This document shows, piece after piece, positions 1 to 6,651 of a DNA stretch of 19,222 nt. The notes under the pieces are model-generated. The model saw only the letters and a list, made by a program, of their open reading frames with translations, did not search any database and was not told where the DNA came from. Made by a program: the position numbers and the translations under genes. The DNA is taken from contig CALJDH010000275.1 in assembly GCA_938023895.1 (NCBI GenBank), forward strand, positions 1 through 19,222, in the 5' to 3' direction. How positions within the stretch are numbered: position 1 is the stretch's first letter; every line of letters begins with the position of its first letter. This DNA is from an uncultured Aliiroseovarius sp. GTDB taxonomy: Bacteria > Pseudomonadota > Alphaproteobacteria > Rhodobacterales > Rhodobacteraceae.

Positions 1-257
1 AGATGCGCCAAGGCGAAGGCGGACAGGCCGTACAGGAAAGGACCGTCCCCATCGCGCGACAGGCCGAAATCCCCAAGCGCAGACAGGAACAATCCGGCCA
101 CCAGAAAAGCGGACCCTCCACCCCAATAGGCGGCCAGCGAAAAGGCCAGAAGCGGGATCGTCTTGATGATCGAACGCGGCCAGGTCGGCGCGCGCGACGT
201 GAGCGGGAAATAGGCCAGCGAAATCAGCAGGCCGAGGATGAGGGGCAGTTGGGCCAT
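1..257 (-). CDS. YhhN/TMEM86 (lysoplasmalogenase) family membrane protein, partial
   Basis: This is the N-terminal part (about 85 residues) of a multi-pass membrane protein; the gene runs off the left edge. I translated the minus strand from the ATG at 257, which opens MAQLPLILGLLISLAYF. The visible part has hydrophobic helices at about residues 3-17, 33-44 and 50-62. The conserved region LSALGDFGLSRDG, followed by FLYGLSAFALAHL, matches the LLGD...F..GL.AF..AH pattern of the YhhN family. Characterised members of this family (mammalian TMEM86B and some bacterial homologues) hydrolyse the vinyl-ether bond of lysoplasmalogen, but many bacterial members are untested. The gene starts 110 nt after fdhB on the same strand and may be co-transcribed with it. 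The upstream Shine-Dalgarno is weak. Family assignment is fairly secure; substrate is unknown. Confidence 0.78.
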   Translation of the reverse strand, partial: MAQLPLILGLLISLAYFPLTSRAPTWPRSIIKTIPLLAFSLAAYWGGGSAFLVAGLFLSALGDFGLSRDGDGPFLYGLSAFALAH

Positions 258-318
258 GTCTTTGCGTAGTCCAAACGGGTTAACCGCGCGTTGACCACCG
301 CCAACACGCGCCCAGCCA

Positions 319-339
319 ACCCGCGCGTGACGCGCGGGT
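319..339 (-). terminator. Strong hairpin between fdhB and the YhhN-family gene
   Basis: A perfect 9-bp stem, ACCCGCGCG (319-327) with CGCGCGGGT (331-339), closes a three-base loop. It begins 29 nt after the fdhB stop codon. There is no T-tract on either side, so it is not a canonical intrinsic terminator. It may protect the 3' end of fdhB mRNA, separate fdhB from the downstream gene, or assist Rho-dependent termination. A small palindrome, GGTTAACC at 278-285, lies between it and the next start codon. Confidence 0.45.
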
Positions 340-367
340 CAAGCATGACGTTACCGCAATTGGAAGA

Positions 368-2053
368 TCAGACTTCGTCCGGGAAGTGCTTCATGGTCAA
401 ACGGATCGGGTTCGGCGCCGCCTGCCCCAGACCACAGATCGACGCATCGACCATTGTCTGGCTCAGCTCTTCCAGCAGATCCTGATCCCACTTGTCCGCC
501 TGCATAAGCTTCACAGCTTTCTCGCAGCCGACACGACACGGGGTACACTGACCGCAGCTTTCATCCTCGAAGAAGCGCAGCATGTTCAGCGCGGCCTCTT
601 TCGCGCTGTCCTTGTCGGACAGAACCACGACGGCGGCCGATCCGATGAAGGTGCCATGCGGCTGCAGCGTATCGAAATCCAGCGGGATGTCCGCCATCGA
701 CGCGGGCAACAGACCCGAGGACGGGCCACCCGGCTGATAGGCCTTGAAGCTGTGGCCCTCGGCCATGCCACCTGCGGCCTCGATAATGTCGGTGATCGTC
801 GAACCCGCGGGCAACAGATGCACACCCGGATTGGCGACACGGCCAGACACGGAATACGAGCGCAGCCCCTTGCGGCCATTCTTCTCGACCGAGGTCAGAA
901 TTTCCGGCCCTTCGCGCATGATCCGCGCGACCCACAGCAGAGTCTCGACGTTGTGCACCAAGGTCGGGCGATTGAAGATACCCACCTGCGCCACGAATGG
1001 CGGGCGGTGACGTGGTTCGCCGCGTTTGCCCTCGATCGACTCGATCATCGCGCTTTCTTCGCCGCAGATATAGGCGCCCGCACCACGGCGCAGATCAATA
1101 TATCCGGGGGCAACGATGCCCGCGTCTTCCAGCGCTGCAATCTCGCGGCGCAAAATGTCCAGCACAGCGGGGTATTCGTCGCGCATGTAGATAAAGCAGG
1201 TCTCGGCCTCGACCGCCCAAGCGGCGATCAGCATGCCTTCCAGCATCAGATGCGGGATGCGTTCCAGATAGTAGCGGTCTTTGAACGTACCCGGTTCGCC
1301 CTCGTCACCGTTGACGGCCAGATAACGCGGACCTTCATTGGCGCGCACAAAGCCCCATTTGGTGCCCGACGGGAAGCCCGCGCCGCCAAGACCGCGCAGG
1401 CCAGCGTTCAGAACGGTTTCCTGAACGTCTTTCCAATCACCACCGTCGCGTAGCTCGGCCAGTTTGGCGTAACCGCCTTCGGCCTGATAGGCGGCCAGAT
1501 CTTGATAGTCGGGGATGTGGGCGTGAGTGTCGTCGGCCTGCAGCGCCGCCAACGTTTTGTCAAACGTGGCGTGGTCGATGTGGTTGTGGCCCAGTTCCAG
1601 CACTGGCGCGGTGTCGCAACGGCCCATGCACGGTGCGCGCACGACGCGCACTTCGGACGCGTCCAACCCGTCCTCAAGCGCCTTTTGCAGCGATTCGGCG
1701 CCGGCCAGTTCGCAGGACAGGGAATCACAGACGCGGATGATCAGCGCGGGCGGAGGCGTCTCACCTTCTTTCACCACATCGAAATGGGCATAGAAGCTGG
1801 CGACCTCGTAAATCTCGGCCTGACCGGTGCCCATTTCCTGCGCCAGCGCGCGGATGTGGTCGGCAGACAGATGGCCGTATTCGTCTTGAATCAGGTGCAA
1901 AAACTCGATCAGCAGGTCGCGGCGACGCGGGCGATCACCCAGCAAATCCTGCACACGCTCCAGCGCATCCATATTCAGCTGACGGCCCTTGGGCGTCCGA
2001 CGCCCTTTGCCTTTGCCCGATTTCCAGATGCCTTTTTTATCGTCCAGCGCCAT
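368..2053 (-). CDS. fdhB: NAD-dependent formate dehydrogenase beta subunit (fused NuoE/NuoF-type diaphorase)
   Basis: The 561-residue protein fuses a NuoE-like thioredoxin-fold domain (about 30-175) to a NuoF-like NADH/FMN domain (about 195-561). It passes electrons from the formate-oxidising alpha subunit to NAD+. The NuoE part has the 2Fe-2S ligands C109, C114, C142 and C146. The NuoF part has GLRGLGGAGFPSGTKW (218-233), the FMN loop NGDEGEPGTFKDR (248-260), GAGAYICGEES (324-334), and the N3-type 4Fe-4S cysteines C500, C503, C506 and C540. Length and fusion match Fdh1B of Methylobacterium (about 570 aa) rather than separate Complex I subunits. No other nuo gene is nearby. I chose the ATG at 2053 because an AAGGGGA ribosome site lies just upstream; an in-frame ATG at 2128 has none. 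Residues 6-25 are strongly basic. The catalytic alpha subunit is not in view and could lie beyond the left edge. Confidence 0.88.
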   Translation of the reverse strand: MALDDKKGIWKSGKGKGRRTPKGRQLNMDALERVQDLLGDRPRRRDLLIEFLHLIQDEYGHLSADHIRALAQEMGTGQAEIYEVASFYAHFDVVKEGETPPPALIIRVCDSLSCELAGAESLQKALEDGLDASEVRVVRAPCMGRCDTAPVLELGHNHIDHATFDKTLAALQADDTHAHIPDYQDLAAYQAEGGYAKLAELRDGGDWKDVQETVLNAGLRGLGGAGFPSGTKWGFVRANEGPRYLAVNGDEGEPGTFKDRYYLERIPHLMLEGMLIAAWAVEAETCFIYMRDEYPAVLDILRREIAALEDAGIVAPGYIDLRRGAGAYICGEESAMIESIEGKRGEPRHRPPFVAQVGIFNRPTLVHNVETLLWVARIMREGPEILTSVEKNGRKGLRSYSVSGRVANPGVHLLPAGSTITDIIEAAGGMAEGHSFKAYQPGGPSSGLLPASMADIPLDFDTLQPHGTFIGSAAVVVLSDKDSAKEAALNMLRFFEDESCGQCTPCRVGCEKAVKLMQADKWDQDLLEELSQTMVDASICGLGQAAPNPIRLTMKHFPDEV

Positions 2054-2134
2054 GATGTTCCCCTTGAAGCACCCGCATATCATAGCGGCCCCCCAATACC
2101 CCGCGCCATTCAAAAGCGACATCAGCATGACGGA

Positions 2135-2163
2135 TTGCGTAGAAGCGTGCTTTCCAGTTTAGT
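2135..2163 (+). promoter_or_regulatory. Candidate promoter for the alkane monooxygenase gene
   Basis: TTGCGT (2135-2140) and TTTAGT (2158-2163) are 17 nt apart in the 143-nt region between two divergent genes. This would place the transcript start about 25-30 nt before the GTG at 2197. The match to sigma-70 consensus is only moderate. For the opposite strand (fdhB), a TATGAT lies upstream of the start without a recognisable -35 element, so activator dependence is possible. Confidence 0.22.
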
Positions 2164-2196
2164 TGCGGGAACAGTTTTCATCGTTAGAGGTTACTG

Positions 2197-3255
2197 GTGT
2201 CACACCCCCTACGGTTCTTCGCCTTCGCGGCGGGCATTCCAGCGCTGCTGATCACCGCCGCAAGCTTCTTCGGCGGCCTTATTTGCGTTATTCTAGTGCT
2301 TTACATGACAGCCATCGCCTTTGGGCTAGACCAAGCGATTTCGCGCGTCGCACCGGCATTGGACGAGGACAGCATTGCCAGAGACGCCGACCGCCTGTCC
2401 ATCGCCATTGCCGCGTCGCATTTCGTTGCGCTTGTGTTGGTCGTTGTCGCGTTCTCGGGCCAAACCAGCCTGAGCGGGTGGGAGCTGTTTGGCCTCTTTT
2501 GGGGTGCGGGGCTGTATTTCGGGCAGGTCTCGAACGCGAATGCGCACGAGCTGATCCACCGTGCTGACAAACGCCTGAAATGGTTGGGTGTCTGGGTCTA
2601 TATCTCGCTTCTGTTCGGGCACCATGCCTCGGTCCATCCCAAGGTCCACCACCGCTTTGTTGCCACACCCGACGATCCGAATACCGCGCAAGAAGGCGAG
2701 AGCTTTTACGCCTTCGCGCCGCGGGCGTGGAAAGGGGCGTTCGTCGCTGGGTACGAGATGGAGACACACGATTTGGAGCGTGCCGGGCGCAGCGCCTTGC
2801 GCAATCCCTATGTGGTATACGTGTCTGGGGCCGCCCTGATGGTCATCCTTGCCGCCGTGATCGGCGGATTTGGCGGTCTAGTGGGCTATCTACTGGTCTG
2901 TGCCTATGCCCAAACGCAGCTGCTTTTGTCCGATTACGTGCAGCATTACGGGTTGATGCGCGACACCCGCGAAGATGGTCGGGTCGAGCCGGTCGGCCCA
3001 CAGCACAGCTGGAACGCCCCGCATTGGTTCACCACGCATATGATGCTGAATGCGCCGCGTCATTCAGACCATCACGCCCATCCAATGCGTCCCTATCCGG
3101 CCCTGCGTCTGCCCTCATCACACGAAGCGCCGATGCTGCCCTATTCGTTGCCGGTCATGGCGACGATTGCGCTGGCTCCGCGCCTATGGGGACGGGTCAT
3201 GGGGCGCACCCTAAGACGCTGGCGCGATCAGGCAACTCAGGCCCAAATTGGATAG
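2197..3255 (+). CDS. AlkB-type alkane 1-monooxygenase / membrane fatty-acid-desaturase-like hydroxylase
   Basis: This 352-residue integral membrane non-haem di-iron enzyme is predicted to hydroxylate the terminal carbon of alkanes or a similar hydrophobic substrate. The histidine boxes of the AlkB group are all present: NAHELIHR (115-122), HHASVHPKVHHRFVATPDDP (142-161), QHYG (249-252), and RHSDHHAHP (288-296). The VATPDDP and RHSDHHAHP segments favour AlkB over simple desaturases. Hydrophobic helices lie at about 7-45, 70-88, 96-112 and 205-240. The start is GTG at 2197, six nt after an AGAGG ribosome site. No rubredoxin, rubredoxin reductase or alk regulator is adjacent, so the electron donors must be encoded elsewhere. 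Substrate chain length cannot be read from sequence; a non-alkane substrate is possible. Confidence 0.85.
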   Translation: MSHPLRFFAFAAGIPALLITAASFFGGLICVILVLYMTAIAFGLDQAISRVAPALDEDSIARDADRLSIAIAASHFVALVLVVVAFSGQTSLSGWELFGLFWGAGLYFGQVSNANAHELIHRADKRLKWLGVWVYISLLFGHHASVHPKVHHRFVATPDDPNTAQEGESFYAFAPRAWKGAFVAGYEMETHDLERAGRSALRNPYVVYVSGAALMVILAAVIGGFGGLVGYLLVCAYAQTQLLLSDYVQHYGLMRDTREDGRVEPVGPQHSWNAPHWFTTHMMLNAPRHSDHHAHPMRPYPALRLPSSHEAPMLPYSLPVMATIALAPRLWGRVMGRTLRRWRDQATQAQIG

Positions 3256-3282
3256 CCCACTAGGTGCTGCGTCATTTCCCGC

Positions 3283-3317
3283 CAAGGGGGAGCCTTCAGA
3301 AGCATTCCCCCTTGTTT
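3283..3317 (+). terminator. Terminator-like hairpin after the alkane monooxygenase gene
   Basis: A 9-bp stem, CAAGGGGGA (3283-3291) with TCCCCCTTG (3306-3314), begins 28 nt after the stop codon. The loop holds a further near-palindrome (GC-TTC...GAA-GC). It is followed by a short T-rich stretch. A terminator between this gene and the next operon is the simplest reading. Confidence 0.6.
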
Positions 3318-3339
3318 ATCACTCCACCGGGCTTATTCT
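3312..3339 (+). promoter_or_regulatory. Weak candidate promoter for the micropeptide-xpaC-telA operon
   Basis: TTGTTT (3312-3317) and TATTCT (3334-3339) are 16 nt apart, in the 195-nt gap before the first gene of the plus-strand operon. The match is modest and the -35 overlaps the terminator stem. It is listed only because this gap must contain the operon promoter. The rest of 3256-3450 shows a GC-rich stretch around 3380-3410 and no other gene. Confidence 0.2.
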
Positions 3340-3435
3340 TCTTACTGATACAAAACTCATGGAACGTGTTGTTCTAAAAGGCCGCGCGGCGCGCAATCGC
3401 GTCACGGCCTTGTTGGCTGTAAAAACGCCATTTCT

Positions 3436-3443
3436 GGAAGGGG
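3436..3443 (+). promoter_or_regulatory. Ribosome binding site of the 27-residue membrane peptide
   Basis: The purine run GGAAGGGG ends seven nt before the GTG at 3451. This good spacing is the main DNA-level support for translation of a gene too short to stand on ORF length alone. Confidence 0.6.
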
Positions 3444-3450
3444 CCCGAAC

Positions 3451-3534
3451 GTGTCGGAAAATGGATTGCAGAAAACTGCGTTCTTCATGCTGCTCGCGCT
3501 AATCCTTTATGTCTCGATTATGGGGGGCGCGTAA
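3451..3534 (+). CDS. 27-residue single-pass membrane micropeptide
   Basis: A GTG-initiated frame of 27 codons opens MSENGLQKTAFFMLLA and ends ...SIMGGA. A short polar N-terminus is followed by one hydrophobic helix (about residues 9-26). Its TAA stop shares a base with the ATG of the XpaC gene (TAATG, 3532-3536), the classic geometry of translational coupling, and it has a well-placed ribosome site. I do not recognise a named family. The architecture suggests a small membrane subunit or regulator of the XpaC/TelA complex, but that is inference from position. It could instead be only an upstream frame that meters XpaC translation. Confidence 0.65.
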   Translation: MSENGLQKTAFFMLLALILYVSIMGGA

Positions 3535-4418
3535 TGGCACAACGATATGGGGGCGAATTCAGCCCCGGCGGGCAACCCAAGACACCGCCGCCCACCCGTC
3601 GCCCGTTTGACGGGCAAGAACCGGCCCGCAGTGCCGGGCGTGTGAACTTCCTGTTTCTTGCCCCCTTGCCCCTTGCGATCCGCGCGTTTTTTCAACCGCC
3701 GACAGTAATGGCCCTGACCCTTTTGGCCTTCGGCATCCTGATCGCATCAGCATGGCTGACCCGCGATGGCGTGATGGCTCATCAGGCCTATGACGCACGC
3801 AAAATCGCCCGCCGCCCCGCGATACCGCGCAAGCTGTTTGGTGCGGCTCTGATGGGGGCCGGTCTGGCGCTGGTCGGCTTTGCGGGTGGCTCAGTCCTGA
3901 ATGCGGTGATCTTTGGCGCGCTCGGCGCTGGCCTGCATTTGGCGGCCTTTGGCCCCGATCCCTTGCGCAACAAAGGCGCCGAGGGCGTGGACGAGTTTCA
4001 AACCGACCGCGTGGCCCGCGCCGTGGGCGAAGCTGAGAAGCACCTGAACGCCATGCGTGACGCCGTGTCTCGCATCCGCGACCGCCGGGTCGAAGCGCGT
4101 CTGGATCAGTTCATCGCCACCGCCCGCGACATGTTTCGCACGGTCGAGGACGACCCCCGCGATCTGACCTCGGCCCGGAAATATCTGGGCGTCTATCTGC
4201 TGGGTGCGCGTGACGCGACAACCAAGTTTGTCGACATCCACCTGCGCGACCCGCATGGTGGCGCGTTGGCCGATTACGAAACTCTGCTGGATGATCTCGA
4301 AGCGAATTTCGCAGCGAAGACCAAACAGTTCTTGAAGGATGATCGCAGCGATCTTGATGTCGAAATCGAGGTTCTGCGCGAACGACTGGCACGCGAAGGT
4401 GTGCGTACCGAAGATTAA
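3534..4418 (+). CDS. XpaC-family (5-bromo-4-chloroindolyl phosphate hydrolysis) membrane protein
   Basis: The protein has 294 residues. Its N-terminus is Pro/Gly-rich and disordered (1-35). About four hydrophobic segments follow (36-52, 57-75, 101-118, 120-139), then a charged, helical cytoplasmic domain (about 150-292). That domain carries the XpaC-type stretch DDPRDLTSARKYLGVYLLGA (206-225). XpaC was named for an indolyl-phosphate hydrolysis phenotype in Bacillus; its biochemical function is not established. Its recurrent partner is TelA, which follows here 17 nt later, and that pairing strengthens the call. The ATG overlaps the stop of the upstream micropeptide, so translation is probably coupled. 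I see no phosphatase motif, so the family name should not be read as an enzyme activity. Confidence 0.82.
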   Translation: MAQRYGGEFSPGGQPKTPPPTRRPFDGQEPARSAGRVNFLFLAPLPLAIRAFFQPPTVMALTLLAFGILIASAWLTRDGVMAHQAYDARKIARRPAIPRKLFGAALMGAGLALVGFAGGSVLNAVIFGALGAGLHLAAFGPDPLRNKGAEGVDEFQTDRVARAVGEAEKHLNAMRDAVSRIRDRRVEARLDQFIATARDMFRTVEDDPRDLTSARKYLGVYLLGARDATTKFVDIHLRDPHGGALADYETLLDDLEANFAAKTKQFLKDDRSDLDVEIEVLRERLAREGVRTED

Positions 4419-4435
4419 GTGACGAGGATAATGTG

Positions 4436-5629
4436 ATGACCCAGACCACCCGCGAACAGGCGCAAGCCGCGCTGAAAGAAATTGAAGAAGCCACCGCCGT
4501 GATCCTGCCCGAGCCGTCGACCGCTCTGGTCCCTCTGGCCGAGGCCGACAAGCCCACCAGCGCCGAAATCCAGAAGCGCATGGACGAGATCGACATGACC
4601 AACACCCAGTCGATCATCGAATTCGGCTCGGCCGCGCAGTCGGAGTTGCAGGTGATCAGCCAAGACATGCTGCAAGGCGTGCGCAACAAGGATGTTGGCC
4701 CTGCGGGCGATAGCCTGCGCAACATCGTGACCACGATCCGTGGCTTCTCGATCAGCGAACTCGACATGCGTCGCAATCGTAGCTGGTGGGAAAAACTGCT
4801 GGGCCGCATGGCCCCTGCCGCCAAATTCATGGCGCGCTACGAGGATGTGCAAGGCCAGATCGACAAGATCACCGACAACCTTCTGAACCACGAACATGTG
4901 CTGCTGAAAGACATCAAGTCGCTCGACAAGCTCTATGAGAAGACGCTCGATTTCTATGACGAGCTGGCGCTGTATATCGCAGCAGGCGAGGCGAAACTGG
5001 GCGAATTGGATGACACCGTGATCCCTGCCAAAGTGGCCGAAGTTGACGCCGCCCCTGAAGAGCAAGGTGTGATCAAGGCGCAAGAGCTTCGTGACCTGCG
5101 CGCCGCGCGGGATGATCTGGAACGCCGCGTGCATGACCTGAAACTGACCCGTCAGGTGACGATGCAGTCGCTTCCCTCGATCCGTCTTGTTCAGGAAAAC
5201 GATAAATCGCTGGTGACCAAGATCAACTCGACCTTGGTGAACACCGTGCCGCTGTGGGAAACCCAGCTGGCGCAGGCCGTGACCATCCAGCGTTCAGCCG
5301 AAGCCGCTGCCGCCGTGAAGGACGCGACCGACCTGACCAACGAACTGCTGACCGCCAACGCCGAAAACCTGCAAGAGGCCAACCGCATGGTCCGTCAGGA
5401 AATGGAGCGCGGCGTCTTCGACATCGAAGCGGTGAAATCTGCTAACGCCACCCTGATCGCGACGATCGAAGAAAGCCTTGCCATTGCCGACGAAGGTAAA
5501 GCCAAACGCGCCGCTGCCGAAGAAGAATTGGTGAAAATGGAAGCCGAGCTGAAAGACACCTTGGCGTCCGCCAAGGCACGCGGCACCGCGTCGGGGCACA
5601 ATCTGGCCGAAAGCGTGTCGGACAGCTAA
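4436..5629 (+). CDS. TelA / toxic anion resistance family protein
   Basis: This 397-residue, highly charged, almost wholly alpha-helical cytoplasmic protein belongs to the TelA family (PF05816). Members are associated with tellurite and other stress tolerance, but their mechanism is unknown. Diagnostic features are the N-terminal segment around residues 35-60 (SAEIQKRMDEIDMTNTQSII), a helical core with RSWWEKLLGRM (about 112-122), and long coiled-coil-prone helices to the C-terminus. There is no signal peptide or membrane helix. I place the start at ATG 4436, seven nt after GAGGA; a GTG immediately before it (4433) is also in frame but closer to that site. It follows XpaC, its usual partner. 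Nothing in the sequence indicates which anion or stress, if any, is the natural trigger. Confidence 0.87.
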   Translation: MTQTTREQAQAALKEIEEATAVILPEPSTALVPLAEADKPTSAEIQKRMDEIDMTNTQSIIEFGSAAQSELQVISQDMLQGVRNKDVGPAGDSLRNIVTTIRGFSISELDMRRNRSWWEKLLGRMAPAAKFMARYEDVQGQIDKITDNLLNHEHVLLKDIKSLDKLYEKTLDFYDELALYIAAGEAKLGELDDTVIPAKVAEVDAAPEEQGVIKAQELRDLRAARDDLERRVHDLKLTRQVTMQSLPSIRLVQENDKSLVTKINSTLVNTVPLWETQLAQAVTIQRSAEAAAAVKDATDLTNELLTANAENLQEANRMVRQEMERGVFDIEAVKSANATLIATIEESLAIADEGKAKRAAAEEELVKMEAELKDTLASAKARGTASGHNLAESVSDS

Positions 5630-5657
5630 GAAGGGCGAAAACCCGAAAGGCATTCAG

Positions 5658-6623
5658 GTGAGCAGAACTGCGTTTCACAAGATAGCAAGGGCCGTCATCG
5701 TGATGACGGCTCTGACTGCTGTGATGGGCTGTACCTTGCAGCAGACGGCCACCGCGCCGCCCAAGCCTGTCGAAACCTTGCCGCAACTGATCGTCAGCCC
5801 CGCGAAGGACAGCAGTGCATATCTGCGCAACTACTATTCCAAAATTCAGGCCAGCCGTCTGGTACACGACCAATTGCGCCGTGACGGGGGCGGCCCGGAC
5901 ACGCCCTTCACCGACGCGATGTTGGCGCGAAACTTCGAGCGTATCGCCCTCAACAGCGAATACACGAAAGTGGGTGATCGTCGAATCTCAGAGGAACACG
6001 AGGTCAATCTGACGCGCTGGACCAAGCCCGTGCGTTTCGGGCTGAACTTCGGGGACGCAGTGCCCGAGGATCAGCGCGCGGTCGACCGGCAGGTCTTTGC
6101 GCCCTATATCGCACGACTGGCCCGCTTGACCGGCCATCCGATCAGCGCCGCGCCGGACAACCTGCCTCTGGGAGTTAATTTCACCGTTTTCATCCTGAAT
6201 GAAGACGAACGCCGCGCCTTCGCCCCTTCCCTACGTCGGGCCATGCCAGGGATCAGTGCCGCCGACCAGTCCCAGATCGTCAATCTGAACCGTGACACCC
6301 ATTGCGCAATCTTCGTTTCCGACAGTGACGACAACAACAGGATCGAGCGTGCCGTCGCCGTAATTCGCGCCGAGCTGCCCGACCTGATGCGTGCGGCCTG
6401 CATCCACGAGGAATTGGCGCAAGGCCTTGGCCTACCCAATGACAGCCCCGAGGCCCGCCCCTCGATCTTCAACGATTCCGACGAGTTCGGGCTACTAACC
6501 TCGCATGACGAACTGCTGTTGCAGATGCTCTATGACAAGCGTCTGCAGCCCGGCATGACCGCCGACGAGGCACGCCCGATCTTTACCAAAAATGCAGCCG
6601 AACTTATGGGCGGCTCTGCGTGA
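5658..6623 (+). CDS. DUF2927-family lipoprotein, metallopeptidase-like
   Basis: This 321-residue predicted lipoprotein has an N-terminal hydrophobic segment ending in the lipobox AVMGC (Cys25 as lipidation site), so it is probably anchored in the periplasm. The C-terminal half matches DUF2927: IHEELAQGLGLPNDS (249-263), PSIFND (268-273), and LLTSHDELLLQMLYDKRL (279-296). HEELAQGLGL resembles the HExxHxxG zinc-protease helix with the second histidine replaced by glutamine, so catalysis is doubtful or unusual. The GTG start at 5658 follows an AAAGG ribosome site by seven nt. It sits 28 nt after telA and 28 nt before the SPFH gene, suggesting an envelope-facing component of the same system. No function is established for the family. 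Confidence 0.77.
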   Translation: MSRTAFHKIARAVIVMTALTAVMGCTLQQTATAPPKPVETLPQLIVSPAKDSSAYLRNYYSKIQASRLVHDQLRRDGGGPDTPFTDAMLARNFERIALNSEYTKVGDRRISEEHEVNLTRWTKPVRFGLNFGDAVPEDQRAVDRQVFAPYIARLARLTGHPISAAPDNLPLGVNFTVFILNEDERRAFAPSLRRAMPGISAADQSQIVNLNRDTHCAIFVSDSDDNNRIERAVAVIRAELPDLMRAACIHEELAQGLGLPNDSPEARPSIFNDSDEFGLLTSHDELLLQMLYDKRLQPGMTADEARPIFTKNAAELMGGSA

Positions 6624-6637
6624 CCCCATTGCCCCCC

Positions 6638-6643
6638 AGGAGG
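6638..6643 (+). promoter_or_regulatory. Strong Shine-Dalgarno fixing the SPFH gene start
   Basis: A perfect AGGAGG lies eight nt before the ATG at 6652. It decides against an in-frame ATG at 6592 that would overlap the preceding gene. It is the strongest ribosome site seen in this operon, suggesting that the SPFH protein is made in higher amount than its neighbours. Confidence 0.85.
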
Positions 6644-6651
6644 ATTTAACC

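Noticed and set aside
386..1453. Long open frame on the plus strand opposite fdhB
   Set aside because: It lies entirely antisense to a well-conserved gene. Its translation is Arg/His-rich with no recognisable family, which is typical of GC-rich shadow frames.
368..2053. Complex I NuoE/NuoF assignment for fdhB
   Set aside because: The two domains are fused in one chain and no other nuo genes are nearby, which fits a formate dehydrogenase diaphorase subunit better. A related NAD-linked oxidoreductase cannot be fully excluded.
2054..2128. Longer start for fdhB
   Set aside because: There is no ribosome site, whereas the ATG at 2053 has a good one. The extra residues are unlike the N-termini of the family.
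3248..3502. 84-codon frame overlapping the end of the alkane monooxygenase gene and the operon leader
   Set aside because: It spans a terminator hairpin and overlaps the better supported micropeptide; no ribosome site or family was recognised.
6592..6651. Longer start for the SPFH gene
   Set aside because: It would overlap the DUF2927 gene, and the perfect AGGAGG before 6652 decides the start.
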